Of a DNA stretch of 64,000 bases, positions 19,631 to 28,064 are shown piece by piece (the stretch's first letter is position 1; every line of letters starts with the position of its first letter). Under the pieces are notes generated by a model that was not told the DNA's origin, searched no databases, and saw only the letters and a program-made list of their open reading frames with translations. A program made the translations under genes and the position numbers. The DNA comes from Acaryochloris sp. CCMEE 5410 (GTDB lineage Bacteria; Cyanobacteriota; Cyanobacteriia; Thermosynechococcales; Thermosynechococcaceae): NCBI RefSeq assembly GCF_000238775.2, contig NZ_AFEJ02000001.1, forward strand, positions 2,604,001-2,668,000. The letters run 5' to 3'.

Positions 19631-19728
19631 CAAATTACACGGGCTTTGAGCTTCGCTAGCGGAGACAAAGTGTATGAAATTCTGTCACCCAGCATAAAAA
19701 ACGGATAGGTCCTGGCCTTTACCAGAAG

Positions 19729-19750
19729 GTGACACTTTCTAGAGTGTCAC
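19729..19750 (-). repeat. Perfect hairpin at the lipA stop codon
   Basis: GTGACACT (19729-19736) and AGTGTCAC (19743-19750) are perfect 8-base arms with a 6-base loop. The right arm touches the lipA stop codon. No U-tract follows, so it may protect the 3' end of the message or act with the terminator at 19600-19630. Confidence 0.5.
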
Positions 19751-20634
19751 TATAGTTCAGGTTTAGCACGAGGATATTTTGCCATTAAGGCTTGGACTTG
19801 CTCGGCATGATAGGAACTGCGAGTGAGGGGGGAGGACACAATCTGCAAAAAGCCCATCTCTTCCCCGAGGGCTTGCCAGGTGGCAAATTGATCGGGATGG
19901 ACGAAATCTTGCACACCTAGGTGTTTCGTTGTGGGCTGCAAATATTGACCAATGGTGAGAATATCGCAATCCACTTGGCGTAAATCAGCCATGACCTCTC
20001 GCACTTCAGCATCTGTTTCGCCTAGGCCCACCATAATGCCGGATTTTGTGTAAATCCAGGGGGCGAGCTGGCGCGATCGCATCAACAAATCCAACGTCCG
20101 CTGATACTCTCCTTGAGGGCGAACCCGCTTATACAGACGCGGTATGGTTTCCGTATTGTGATTGATCACTTCAGGCGCTGCTTGCAAGATGGTCTCTAGG
20201 GCTTCCCAGTTGCCACATAAATCAGGAATCAACACTTCAATGGTGGTCTGGGGGGACAGGATTCGGATCTGCTCTATACAGCGAACAAACTGTGAGGCTC
20301 CGCCATCAGGCAAATCATCGCGATTCACCGAGGTAATCACCACATGATTGAGCCCCATCCGACGCACGGCTTCTGCTAAGCGATGAGGCTCTGTGGGGTC
20401 AAGGGCTACGGGCTTTTTCTCAAAATCGATATCACAGTAAGGACAAGCTCGAGTACAGGCCGGTCCCATAATTAAGAAAGTAGCCGTGCCGTGGTGAAAA
20501 CACTCTCCAATATTGGGACAGGACGCTTCTTCACAAACCGTATTCAGATGTAGATCTCGTAAAATATCTTTAACACTGCCCACACGCTCCCATTGCGGGG
20601 CTTTCACTCGTAACCAATTGGGCTTAACAACCAC
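19750..20634 (-). CDS. lipA: Lipoyl synthase
   Basis: The protein has 294 residues. It is a radical-SAM enzyme that inserts two sulfur atoms into protein-bound octanoyl groups. Both iron-sulfur sites are present: the auxiliary cluster '[12 protein letters not shown]' and the radical-SAM 'CTRACPYC', as is the C-terminal 'RSSY' serine ligand. '[13 protein letters not shown]' and 'LMVGLGE'-type motifs fit. It is monocistronic, with hairpins downstream. Several cyanobacteria carry two lipA copies; only this one is in the window. Confidence 0.96.
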   Translation of the reverse strand: MVVKPNWLRVKAPQWERVGSVKDILRDLHLNTVCEEASCPNIGECFHHGTATFLIMGPACTRACPYCDIDFEKKPVALDPTEPHRLAEAVRRMGLNHVVITSVNRDDLPDGGASQFVRCIEQIRILSPQTTIEVLIPDLCGNWEALETILQAAPEVINHNTETIPRLYKRVRPQGEYQRTLDLLMRSRQLAPWIYTKSGIMVGLGETDAEVREVMADLRQVDCDILTIGQYLQPTTKHLGVQDFVHPDQFATWQALGEEMGFLQIVSSPLTRSSYHAEQVQALMAKYPRAKPEL

Positions 20635-20911
20635 TACTCTGACCTGAAATGTTCTGTCTCCACTGTAAGGGATGTTGCCTCCTCCGGTATAAGTCGGCTA
20701 GGTGGGCATAGGCGCTTCCAGAATAGGCCATTCAGCCTCTATCTCATATTTCTTTATAAAACGAAATATTGTAAGCCTGCCATTTGGGTGGGTCTTGGCT
20801 AGAATTGATGAACCTTTATTGTTTCCTTCACTCCTCAAAAGCGTTCTCCATTGCGATGTTTGAGCCTTTCTAGGCCATCGCGACTTCCTTGAGTAGGAGT
20901 GATTGTCTACT

Positions 20912-21112
20912 ATGCTTTGTCAAACTTGCCAACGCCAATCCCATTGCCTCACCCATCAGCTAGCGGCACAAGATCAGAATCTGCACCGGATGCTAGAGAA
21001 CTTGCAAGGGTGTCAGCGACGACAGCCCTACAGGGTTAAGCCTTCTCCCAGCCATACTTGGCAAAAAACAGTCCGGTGGATGGAGAAACTCGCTCATCGC
21101 CTATCTCCCTAA
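20912..21112 (+). CDS. Small Cys/His-rich hypothetical protein
   Basis: From the ATG at 20912 the product has 66 residues. A TAGGAG ribosome site lies at 20894-20899. The N-terminus has a C-x2-C-x5-C pattern with nearby histidines (CQTCQRQSHCLTH) that could bind a metal. The rest is basic and helical. I do not recognise a family. The good ribosome site and gene-free surroundings favour a real gene, but there is no conservation evidence. Confidence 0.45.
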   Translation: MLCQTCQRQSHCLTHQLAAQDQNLHRMLENLQGCQRRQPYRVKPSPSHTWQKTVRWMEKLAHRLSP

Positions 21113-21227
21113 GATCAGCCACCGTTCTATTGACGGAAGAATTGGATCGCTTTTTTCCTTGCACGGGAGCGCCAGCAATGTGCTAGAACTAATCCATTCA
21201 GCTAGCCGTTGTGTTTTCTCTTGACCG

Positions 21228-21641
21228 ATGACTCTTGACTCGACTCAAGCGGGTCTTGCCTTACCGAGACCCAAGAATCGTATCGTTGCCATTGTCCTAG
21301 CCCTTGCAGGTCTACTCCTACCCGGTCTGCATAAGCTTTATCTGGGCCAGACTCGTTGGGGTCTCGTGTATTTGCTGCCAGGTATTTTTTGGGCAACGTT
21401 ACCCATCGCCACTCTCACCCGAGTAGCGAGCTTATGCGATGCTGTGATTTATTTAACTCAGGGGGATGATCGGTTCCACCAAGCGTTTAATCCGGCTTGG
21501 CCTCAACCCACTCAACCCACCCTCGAACCCGCACAAATGAATGCGATCGCAGAGTCACTACGCCAGCTCGAAAGCCTCCGCCAAGAAGGATTAGTAACCG
21601 ACTACGAATTTGAGCAACAGCGACGACAGCTCTTAGGTTAG
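21228..21641 (+). CDS. TM2-domain membrane protein with SHOCT-like tail
   Basis: The protein has 137 residues. A TM2-type pair of helices spans about 18-75, with the typical 'LLLPGLHKLYLGQTRWGLVYLL' (the 'G.h.fYlG....G' motif). The end 'LRQLESLRQEGLVTDYEFEQQRRQLLG' is a SHOCT-like short helical module. The function of this arrangement is unknown. It is 18 bases upstream of the HhH gene on the same strand. A second TM2 gene with a different tail is at 32748. Confidence 0.75.
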   Translation: MTLDSTQAGLALPRPKNRIVAIVLALAGLLLPGLHKLYLGQTRWGLVYLLPGIFWATLPIATLTRVASLCDAVIYLTQGDDRFHQAFNPAWPQPTQPTLEPAQMNAIAESLRQLESLRQEGLVTDYEFEQQRRQLLG

Positions 21642-21659
21642 TGCACCTATTCAATCGCC

Positions 21660-22193
21660 ATGCTCAACCGCCTCGTACAGTGGACTCAACAACAAGGACC
21701 GCTACGGGATCAGATTCTGGCTGACCCCTATTATCGGTTCCAGTCCCTAGCAGAAGTTGCCTTAGCCGCTGAGTTGGGTGTGAGAATTGATGTGAATCAA
21801 GCCAGTGTCGATGATTGGCTGCGCCTGCCGGGCCTATCCATTCATCAGGCCCGACAGCTCGTGCAATTAACCCAGAACGGCGTCCAATTTTACGCCATTG
21901 AAGATGTGGCTGCTGCCTTATCCCAGCCCGTCCAGCGGATGCAGCCGTTAGCAGCAGTGATGCAGTTTTGCTACTACGACCAGGAGAGCATCGCCCTAGC
22001 CCCCGCTTTCAACCTCAATGCGGCGTCCGTAGAACAGCTGATGACGATACCCGAGATGATACCGAGTTTGGCACGAAACATTATCCGCGATCGCATTGCC
22101 CACGGTCCCTATCAACACATAGCGGATTTGCAACGACGTTTAAAATTATCGGGAGAAACAACGCAACAATTATTGCCTTATTTGAGATGCTAG
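21660..22193 (+). CDS. Helix-hairpin-helix (ComEA-like) protein
   Basis: The protein has 177 residues with two HhH modules: 'VNQASVDDWLRLPGLSIHQAR' and 'LNAASVEQLMTIPEMIPSLARNI'. Each follows the 'N.As...L..iPgi....A..I' pattern of ComEA-type DNA-binding motifs. There is no signal peptide or membrane segment, so unlike true ComEA it would be cytoplasmic. It probably forms an operon with the TM2 gene. A DNA-uptake role is not shown. Confidence 0.7.
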   Translation: MLNRLVQWTQQQGPLRDQILADPYYRFQSLAEVALAAELGVRIDVNQASVDDWLRLPGLSIHQARQLVQLTQNGVQFYAIEDVAAALSQPVQRMQPLAAVMQFCYYDQESIALAPAFNLNAASVEQLMTIPEMIPSLARNIIRDRIAHGPYQHIADLQRRLKLSGETTQQLLPYLRC

Positions 22194-22290
22194 GAACGCT
22201 CTAAAGCGGAATATCCGTTAAGCATATCGACCGATAACCAATAGCTTTGGCTGCTCAGTTTTGGTGCTCCGAACCGTTTAAAGCGCAAAT

Positions 22291-22316
22291 CAGAGGCCAA
22301 CTGACGCTAGCCTCTG
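22291..22316 (-). terminator. Stem-loop downstream of psbY
   Basis: On the minus strand the 26 bases fold into an 11-pair stem (two G-U pairs) capped by GUCA. It lies 45 bases past the psbY stop. The following sequence is only weakly T-rich, so it may be a 3'-end stabiliser or a factor-assisted terminator. Confidence 0.5.
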
Positions 22317-22360
22317 ACTCGTTTACTAAGTTAGGAGTACCTTGAACAATTACGTCCCGG

Positions 22361-22471
22361 TTACTTGTTCATGCCTTGCCATTGCTCGATAGCGGCGGGG
22401 AAGATTCTGAACAAAGCCCAACCACCAGCAATAGCAACAGGAGCTAAAACAATTAATAAACGTACATCCAT
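22361..22471 (-). CDS. psbY: Photosystem II protein PsbY
   Basis: This 36-residue gene begins [20 protein letters not shown] and ends in 'EQWQGMNK'. One membrane helix covers residues 4-24. The opening 'MD.R.L.VL.P...A..WA' and the later 'I..A...Q' pattern are those of cyanobacterial PsbY, a small peripheral photosystem II subunit. A GAGG ribosome site precedes the ATG. It is monocistronic, with a stem-loop downstream. PsaM or PsbM were considered, but those have different N-termini. Confidence 0.8.
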   Translation of the reverse strand: MDVRLLIVLAPVAIAGGWALFRIFPAAIEQWQGMNK

Positions 22472-22560
22472 GCTCAATCTCCTCTCAGAATTATTTTAAA
22501 AGCACTTTTTACTTATTGTCCTACAATTAGTCAGATTTTTCTAATCGGAATCCCTTAGAC

Positions 22561-23160
22561 TTAGCGCTCAATAGTTTTGAAACCCAAATCAGTCCCGCGA
22601 TTGGCGTGAACTAAAGCCAATTTTTGATAGTGGCGGGCATGGTCTATCAAATCATCGGATTCTGCTTCACTCAGCTCTCGTAAAGGCTTGGCAGGTACCC
22701 CTACCCACAGGGACCGAGGGGGAACAGACTTCGAAACCACTGCCCCAGCCCCAATAATGCTGCCAGCCCCAATATGCACACCATTGAGAACAATGGCGCC
22801 AATGCCAATCAATGTGCCTCGCTCAATATGAGCTGAATGAATCACTGCTCGATGACCAACAGTCACATAATCTTCTAGAACCGTTGGCTGTCCTGGATCA
22901 CCATGGAGAATGGCCCCATCCTGAATATTGGTATATTCACCAATTTCAATGCGTTCTACATCACCCCGCAGCACCGCACCATACCAAATGCTTGCCTCTC
23001 GATTAATTTGAATATTGCCGATCACCGTGGCATTATCTGCCACAAATGCTGCTAAGGAACAATCTGGTGGTGGCCAATATTGGGGACTAGAAAATTCCAA
23101 GGTTATCGGGTTAAAACACCGCCTCGATCCTACCCTGAAAAGAGACAGCCTCCAGACCAT
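22561..23160 (-). CDS. Gamma-carbonic-anhydrase-like hexapeptide-repeat protein
   Basis: The protein has 199 residues with a left-handed beta-helix built of hexapeptide repeats (for example 'IQINREASIWYGAVLRGDVERIEIG'). The three metal-binding histidine positions of gamma carbonic anhydrases appear to be kept: 'AILHG', 'VGHRAVIHSAHIE'. It resembles YrdA/CaiE and the N-terminal part of CcmM. Activity cannot be assumed, because many such homologues are inactive. The N-terminal ~20 residues look non-homologous, so the start could lie further downstream. Confidence 0.8.
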   Translation of the reverse strand: MVWRLSLFRVGSRRCFNPITLEFSSPQYWPPPDCSLAAFVADNATVIGNIQINREASIWYGAVLRGDVERIEIGEYTNIQDGAILHGDPGQPTVLEDYVTVGHRAVIHSAHIERGTLIGIGAIVLNGVHIGAGSIIGAGAVVSKSVPPRSLWVGVPAKPLRELSEAESDDLIDHARHYQKLALVHANRGTDLGFKTIER

Positions 23161-23243
23161 TCAGAACAGCCACGCTCAACAATTCACAGTTATAATGAAG
23201 CCACCTGAGCGGCAACCAGAGTTCTTCGGCTCTTTCTGACTCC

Positions 23244-23750
23244 ATGACACATGTCAGCATGCACTATCCAATTTTTGGGCCTGAAACACTCTGTCCCCAT
23301 TGCCGGCAAATGATGACCGCTTTGACCTTAACCGATACCTATCTTTGCCAACGTCACGGTGCCTTTGAAGCCGACCCCAAGACCGAAGATTTAGTCCACC
23401 TTCAATCAGGGCGTCATTGGCGGTTATGGGATGGGCAATGGTACCGCCAACATACCCATCCTGATGGGATTCGCTTTGAAATCCATGAAGCCCTAGATCG
23501 CCTCTATACCGAAGGGTATCGTGCAACCAAGGTAATTATTGCCCAACGCTATCGAATCTTAATCAACACCTATCTAGAACATTCCCCTTGGTCCGAAAAA
23601 AACCCGTCAGGGCGTCCCCGCTTATATGGGCTACCCGTAGAATTTAGCCCAGACTCTGAGGATGATCCCCGCTGGCAAGTCATTAACTTTGATCTCGATA
23701 AGGAACCTGGCATTCCCAGTAATTCTCCTCATTTTCGCCTATTTGATTAA
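23244..23750 (+). CDS. Conserved cyanobacterial protein (TIGR02652-like) with Cys pair
   Basis: The protein has 168 residues. The N-terminal 'FGPETLCPHCRQ' plus 'YLCQRHGAFEADP' forms a zinc-ribbon-like pair of Cys motifs, followed by a Trp/His-rich middle ('RHWRLWDGQWYRQHTHPDG') and an acidic C-terminus. I recall this as a cyanobacteria-specific family of unknown role. An in-frame ATG five residues in (MHYPIFGPE) is an equally good start. Confidence 0.7.
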   Translation: MTHVSMHYPIFGPETLCPHCRQMMTALTLTDTYLCQRHGAFEADPKTEDLVHLQSGRHWRLWDGQWYRQHTHPDGIRFEIHEALDRLYTEGYRATKVIIAQRYRILINTYLEHSPWSEKNPSGRPRLYGLPVEFSPDSEDDPRWQVINFDLDKEPGIPSNSPHFRLFD

Positions 23751-23822
23751 GCCTTCTGAATCTATAGCTCAGCGATGATAAGGCTATGGTATATCTGATG
23801 GTCAGCGTATCGGGGTATCGCC

Positions 23823-24278
23823 ATGAAGGGGCATCATATGTCGATTCGGACCGGAGATATCCACCGGGCGATCACGTTCTATCAAACTCTGGACTTCGAC
23901 GTTATCGAACGATTTACAACTGGGTATACTCTGGGATGTTGGCTGGAGGGTCCGATTGGCAGACTCGAACTGATTCAAATCCCAGATCCTCAACCACCAG
24001 CCGATGCCTTTGGCGACGAACATTACGTAGGCTATTATCATTTATCGATAGATGTCACAGATGACCTATCGGCAGACCAAACCTTATCGACCTGGCTTGA
24101 ACAATGGCGAGAACGACTCAAAGCAGTTTCAATTACCTTAAAAGTCCTGCTTTATCCCATGCCACAAACCATTGGTAACCAAACGTATCATGTGGCCTTT
24201 GCCGCTGATGCCGACGGCTTACCGTTAGAAATCCTCCATAATCTAGGTCCTACATCTGCACTAGAGAGCTTGACTTAA
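23823..24278 (+). CDS. VOC (glyoxalase/bleomycin-resistance) family protein
   Basis: The protein has 151 residues with two beta-alpha-beta-beta-beta modules: 'HMSIRTGDIHRAITFYQTLDFDVIERFTTG' and a second half ending 'HVAFAADADGLPLEILHN'. The metal ligands of the fold (first His, mid Glu, late His and Glu) appear present: H5/M, E in 'LELIQIP', H in 'YYHLSIDV', E in 'LEILHN'. Typical roles are metal-dependent dioxygenase, lyase or drug-binding; substrate unknown. Confidence 0.75.
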   Translation: MKGHHMSIRTGDIHRAITFYQTLDFDVIERFTTGYTLGCWLEGPIGRLELIQIPDPQPPADAFGDEHYVGYYHLSIDVTDDLSADQTLSTWLEQWRERLKAVSITLKVLLYPMPQTIGNQTYHVAFAADADGLPLEILHNLGPTSALESLT

Positions 24279-24323
24279 CTTGTTATCTTCGTTCATGCAT
24301 CCCTGTCTTAGGAGACTTTGACT

Positions 24324-24881
24324 ATGCTGGAAACCTGCCCCCGTTGTTCCAATCGCTTAGGCCCTCCTCTCAAATCCGGTCGTCAAGTTTGTGCTCATTG
24401 CGGCTGGTCTAGTGCGGCTATCGCTTCCCATAACAACCCATCTAGTCAAGAAGGGGCTGGGGTTGGCAGTATTCTGCAAGTCTGTGGGCGAATCCTCAAG
24501 CGCATCTTCCAGTATGTCGGCTCTCTGTTTCAAGTATGGATGGAGAAACTGCAGAAATCAAAGCAAAATTCGAATATCAAGCCTGGCAATATGGTCAAGG
24601 GCCTAACCGATAAACTCAGCAGTTTAGAACAAGCCATTCCCACAGAAGTTAGCGATTCCAAACGCCCCTGGATGACGGTGGAAGAAGCCTTTGTTCATTT
24701 AGGCGGGGATGTCCGTCTTCCGACTTCTATTGTTCACTCTCTAGATGGTCGATCCCGTGTCCCTTTAGCTCGGTTTCGCGAATATTACAGTGAACAAGAA
24801 TTTAAAGCCTATGGCTTAGAAATGAGTTTAGAACGCCGCCGAGCCCATAAGCCCTGGCTTAGGGTTTTACCTCAGGACTAG
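24324..24881 (+). CDS. Zinc-ribbon protein of unknown function
   Basis: The ATG at 24324 is 9 bases after an AGGAG site, and a nearer TTG at 24318 is too close to it. The 185-residue product starts with a zinc ribbon, C-P-R-C ... C-A-H-C (residues 4-27). A short amphipathic or hydrophobic stretch and a Lys/Gln-rich linker follow. The C-terminal 70 residues ('WMTVEEAFVHLGGDVRLPTS') look like a helical binding module. Its last 23 bases overlap the convergent Thg1-family gene. Confidence 0.65.
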   Translation: MLETCPRCSNRLGPPLKSGRQVCAHCGWSSAAIASHNNPSSQEGAGVGSILQVCGRILKRIFQYVGSLFQVWMEKLQKSKQNSNIKPGNMVKGLTDKLSSLEQAIPTEVSDSKRPWMTVEEAFVHLGGDVRLPTSIVHSLDGRSRVPLARFREYYSEQEFKAYGLEMSLERRRAHKPWLRVLPQD

Positions 24882-25638
24882 AGGTCATTCGCTTAAGGAC
24901 AAATTCCCTGTAGTGCTCTTTCATAGGGAGGTTCAGCTCAACACTGATTTTTGTTCGGGTTCCTTGAGACACTTCTCCTGAAATGGGGTTGACTCCTGTC
25001 GTTGGATACGACTGCCAAACGCAGCCCACTCCTCGCTTTTGCCAGGGGGGTAAGTCATTAAAGTTAAGCTGCCCCAGTTGAAACAACAATTCATTTTTAT
25101 CGCCAACGGATAACCCTTCTAACTTCTGGGTTGCAGTGCCTGCTGAATCTCCCCCTTTACGCAACATCCAGTAGCAATGGGCATTGAGGGCATTGCGGTG
25201 GGCATCTTCTTGTCGCCATCGGAAGTAGTCGACCACTAAATCCACTGTTGGCAGTTGGGAGATTCGACAGTCAAAGACGGCCATACTGCCTAAGATCAAC
25301 GATAGTTTCGCACTGGCTTCCGCTGCAAGCACGGAGTTGAGTTTGCGTAGCTTACGAGCAAAGGTCTGCTCGTCTGGGTGCAGCAGTAAAGAGATTTCAT
25401 CGCTTTGGGTATAGCCATAAAGAACTCGAAACCCACAGGTCATCAAATGCTGAACTGTGGCCACCATGGCATCCCGAAAGGTGGCATCAAAGGGAGCGTC
25501 TAAATCGAGGGTTTCTTTTGTTAACCGAGTAAAATTCCGTCCATCCAACCGAGCGACCATCTGTAGCCCCGGCAGAACGCATAGATCATAAGCGGTTTCA
25601 TAGACCCTTAAGGTTTTATCGAGTTCAGTAAATTTCAT
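24859..25638 (-). CDS. Thg1-family 3'-5' polymerase (tRNA-His guanylyltransferase-like, TLP)
   Basis: The ATG at 25638 gives 259 residues. Catalytic motifs are clear: 'ARLDGRNFTRLTK' (first metal Asp) and 'YGYTQSDEISLLL' (second acidic pair), then 'FDCRISQLP' and 'DYFRWRQEDAHRNALN'. Eukaryotic Thg1 adds G-1 to tRNA-His; bacterial and archaeal Thg1-like proteins instead add nucleotides at 5' ends to repair truncated tRNAs, using Watson-Crick templating. In bacteria G-1 of tRNA-His is usually encoded, so repair is the likelier role. Its ATG overlaps the last codon of the kinase frame (ATGA). It is the last gene of the minus-strand repair-like locus. Confidence 0.92.
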   Translation of the reverse strand: MKFTELDKTLRVYETAYDLCVLPGLQMVARLDGRNFTRLTKETLDLDAPFDATFRDAMVATVQHLMTCGFRVLYGYTQSDEISLLLHPDEQTFARKLRKLNSVLAAEASAKLSLILGSMAVFDCRISQLPTVDLVVDYFRWRQEDAHRNALNAHCYWMLRKGGDSAGTATQKLEGLSVGDKNELLFQLGQLNFNDLPPWQKRGVGCVWQSYPTTGVNPISGEVSQGTRTKISVELNLPMKEHYREFVLKRMTSSPEVKP

Positions 25639-26079
25639 AATTGCCAATCCTCAACTGAAAATTGTTGATGAGGAAGAATACGAACGTAAAAAAGTTGGTC
25701 AAACCCCTCGTCATAGGTTAGGCAAGATCAGGCGAGAGGCTGTCCCGCGGATCCCTTTGTCTGGAATGCGTTGGTCGGGGGCGCGATCACAATTCCGAAT
25801 CAACGCATCTGCCAGCTTCGATTCAAAGTAATACCCCGTAATCGAAAAGCCCTGTTGCTGAGCGGGTTGGATATACCGCTGTCGCTCACCAGGGGTAGGA
25901 TTCGTGTTATCCACCACAAACCGTTGGTGGGTGGATAGGCAGGTATCCAAAAACTGTTGCTCACGATGTCGTGTTTTCAACATATCCAGGTTGATCCGCA
26001 CATGGGTGCGCCCAAACTGGTGGTGATAAAACGTCGATTTACCCGTGGCCTGAATGCCCACCAAGATTACAGCTTCCAT
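25635..26079 (-). CDS. Polynucleotide-kinase-like P-loop protein with C-terminal frameshift
   Basis: The first 122 residues carry Walker A 'GIQATGKSTF', 'RINLDMLKTR', 'FVVDNTNPTPGERQRYI' and a lid-like arginine region. This is the layout of the 5'-OH polynucleotide kinase domain (PNKP/T4 Pnk type). That frame stops at 25711-25713. One frame over it continues as 'YDEGFDQLFYVRILPHQQ' to a TGA at 25635-25637. 'EGFD.L.YV' is the usual end of this family, so the domain is complete except for one extra base near 25714-25720. The restored stop overlaps the Thg1 ATG. The break reads CTA-TGA-C, so recoding cannot be excluded. Expected role: phosphorylating 5'-OH RNA ends. Confidence 0.75.
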
Positions 26080-26118
26080 CGTTTGCCTTTGCAGTCTGGA
26101 GCCGATCGGGCATCGGCT

Positions 26119-27651
26119 CTACTCTCTCGTTCCGTTGATGCGGATCATCTCAGTCAAGATACTATCGAGACCGCCATTGACATGAATATGCTCGATTTTG
26201 TCAGCAATCCGTTCCAGCACCTCCAGCTCTTTCAAGCGCAGGGCCACGGGATTACTCTCCATCACTTTGGCGGTGTTGAGCATACTGCGGGTGGCAGCGG
26301 TCTCTTCCCGACGGCGAATCACGTTGGCTTGAGCAGATTTCTCCGCTTCCACCACCTGGCAGAGGATCGACTTCATCTCACCGGGCAGGATGATGTCTTT
26401 GACACCGACAGATGCAATGGAAACCCCATACTGCTCCGTTTTCTCGCGGATATAATCAGAGACGCTCGCATCAACCGCCCCCTTATCTTCTAGGAGTTGA
26501 TCTAGAGACTTGGTCCCCACTGCCGAGCGTAAAGCAAACTGCAGCTCTTTATACAGGTAGTCTTCAATATTGCTTAAGCCCGTCTTGGCCTGCACCGGAT
26601 CCGTAATCCGATAGCCCGCCGTTAGGTTCAGGCGCAGAGACACCTTATCCTTGGACAAAATCTCTTGCCCAGAGACGTCTAGGGTCTGCAAACGCAGATC
26701 CACAATTTCCGTTTTCCAAGCCCGGCCAAACGTCCACCAGACATGCCAACCTGGCGTCAGCGTATCCATAAAGGCACTGGCTTCATACAGCAATCCCAAA
26801 TGCTGGGCCGGGACTTCCAAAATATGTAAGGCGTCCAAGGCCAGATCTAACACGTCCGGCAAGCCAGCGACCAGCTCAGCCACCAACGCGGGGGAGAGCT
26901 TGGCATCGTCGCTGATGTCAATCACCTCAACAGCCACCCCTTGCCAGAACAGCTTGCGACTGCAGGGAGGCAAAATCTCGATTACTTTGCCCTGATGGCG
27001 GACAATGGCAACCTCCGGATTGCCTAACTGCACGAATTCACAGTGACTGGCGACGAAAGCGGGATGCTGTTCGACCAGTACGTCGACAAACGTAAAATCT
27101 GGATCGGGACGGGTGCGATCATAGCGGGTGATACTGACTTTGCGATCGCAGGTCCAAAACCCATACTCTCCAGACGCGAGAGGCCGCACAAAATTATCCT
27201 GCTCATAGAGCATCCCTAGCTGGGATTCAGGGATTGACACCAGATTCAAATCCGGTAGCGATACATCTCGCAATCGCTGGACAAACTGGGACGGCAATTC
27301 AATCCCTTCATCCAGATTAAACAGGTGTACTTCAACCTCAATAAAGCCACGCCAAAACGCTTGCAGCTGGTTGGGGCCAATCGTGCACCATTGTTGCCCT
27401 AACCGCACTAAGGCAGCTTGATGATGAGCCGTGCGCACCACCGTAAAATACTCATTCATGCTGTGGGCATGGGTTTGTAACAACAGCTCCAAATGGTCAA
27501 TCTGGGCTTGGGGCTGATTTAAATCAAAGGTCTTCACCTGCCAATGCCACCCCATACGGCGATGGGTACCCGGCAGCAAAAACATCTCAAACTTGCTGCG
27601 ATAGAACAACATGCCCCGCTCATGGGGCTTAATGTAAAAAGACTTAAACAT
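26119..27651 (-). CDS. Slipin (SPFH/band 7) protein of the RNA-repair-associated type
   Basis: The ATG at 27651 follows an AAGGA site; the frame is open 17 codons upstream. The protein has 510 residues. The N-terminal half holds three degenerate copies of a ~95-residue unit beginning 'IKPHERGMLFYRSKFEMFLLPGTHR', then 'IPESQLGMLYEQDNFVRPLASGEY' and 'VPAQHLGLLYEASAFMDTLTPGWH'. The C-terminal third is an SPFH domain ('VDLRLQTLDVSGQEILSKDKVSL') with a coiled tail. It has no strong membrane helix. From memory, this architecture is annotated beside RtcB, Ro60 or Thg1 genes in RNA-repair operons. The kinase gene follows 39 bases later. Confidence 0.88.
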   Translation of the reverse strand: MFKSFYIKPHERGMLFYRSKFEMFLLPGTHRRMGWHWQVKTFDLNQPQAQIDHLELLLQTHAHSMNEYFTVVRTAHHQAALVRLGQQWCTIGPNQLQAFWRGFIEVEVHLFNLDEGIELPSQFVQRLRDVSLPDLNLVSIPESQLGMLYEQDNFVRPLASGEYGFWTCDRKVSITRYDRTRPDPDFTFVDVLVEQHPAFVASHCEFVQLGNPEVAIVRHQGKVIEILPPCSRKLFWQGVAVEVIDISDDAKLSPALVAELVAGLPDVLDLALDALHILEVPAQHLGLLYEASAFMDTLTPGWHVWWTFGRAWKTEIVDLRLQTLDVSGQEILSKDKVSLRLNLTAGYRITDPVQAKTGLSNIEDYLYKELQFALRSAVGTKSLDQLLEDKGAVDASVSDYIREKTEQYGVSIASVGVKDIILPGEMKSILCQVVEAEKSAQANVIRRREETAATRSMLNTAKVMESNPVALRLKELEVLERIADKIEHIHVNGGLDSILTEMIRINGTRE

Positions 27652-27834
27652 TGATATTTCCTTCTTCTTCTCGTGCAGATCCATCTGCACTTTTAAAGGC
27701 ACCCTTAGCTGCTGGCATCAACAGTTACAGTGCGGGCCATCGCCCGTGACCGACTGGATTAAGGTGGAGCGAAACCGCAACTCAACCCGAAGGTTAAATA
27801 TAGGTCCAACTACCAACAGATAGGGCGTTTGCTA

Positions 27835-27868
27835 GGGCAAATTCTGGCGTTCCTCCCAGACTTTGCCC
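27835..27868 (-). promoter_or_regulatory. Stem-loop in the leader of the slipin operon
   Basis: On the minus strand GGGCAAA (from 27868) pairs with TTTGCCC (to 27835). After one mismatch, TCTGG pairs with CCAGA around an 8-base loop, GAGGAACG, preceded by GG. The exposed GGAGG resembles a Shine-Dalgarno sequence. It lies between the tRNA-like array and the slipin start, about 185 bases before the ATG. It could be a processing signal, a protein-binding hairpin or part of a non-coding RNA. Confidence 0.5.
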
Positions 27869-27926
27869 CGCGAAGGACCCTACTCAAGCCGATCATCAAC
27901 TGCGATCGCGCTGGCCTTTGGCTATT

Positions 27927-27957
27927 GTTGAGTGGATCACCAGGTGACCCACTCAAC
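27927..27957. repeat. 31-base near-perfect palindrome downstream of the tRNA-like array
   Basis: Fifteen-base arms with one mismatch flank a single central base. The left arm begins GTTGAGTGG and the right arm ends CCACTCAAC. In RNA it makes a long hairpin just after the third tRNA-like element, as would be expected of a processing barrier. As DNA it could be an operator for a dimeric regulator. Confidence 0.6.
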
Positions 27958-27972
27958 GCGACACCAACAACC

Positions 27973-28062
27973 GGGTGCTGTCTTAGCGGATTCGAACCAC
28001 CTTGGGATTGCTCCCGTACCAGATGAAATAACTCGTCCCAAACGAGGTGCCCGTAACCGGGC
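27973..28062 (-). ncRNA. Degenerate tRNA-like element (Cys-like) with two flanking hairpins
   Basis: Reading the minus strand, a GCCCG-GTTA-CGGGC tetraloop hairpin (28062-28049) is followed by CTCGT/ACGAG, then 'GGGA-GCAA-TCCC' and a T-arm-like 'GGTGGTTCGAATCCGCT' (28001-27985). The T loop TTCGAAT is canonical and the GCA recalls tRNA-Cys, but the acceptor 5' strand is missing and the anticodon stem has only a 4-base loop. It is either a decayed tRNA or a structured RNA that mimics one. It directly follows two better tRNA genes on the same strand. Confidence 0.5.
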
Positions 28063-28064
28063 GG

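Noticed and set aside
19631-19680. CGCTAGCG palindrome as a regulatory operator
   Set aside because: It is only 8 bases and such short palindromes are frequent in cyanobacterial DNA, like the HIP1 octamer.
25957-26493. 178-codon open frame opposite the kinase and slipin genes
   Set aside because: It spans the junction of two supported genes on the other strand and has no recognisable domain.
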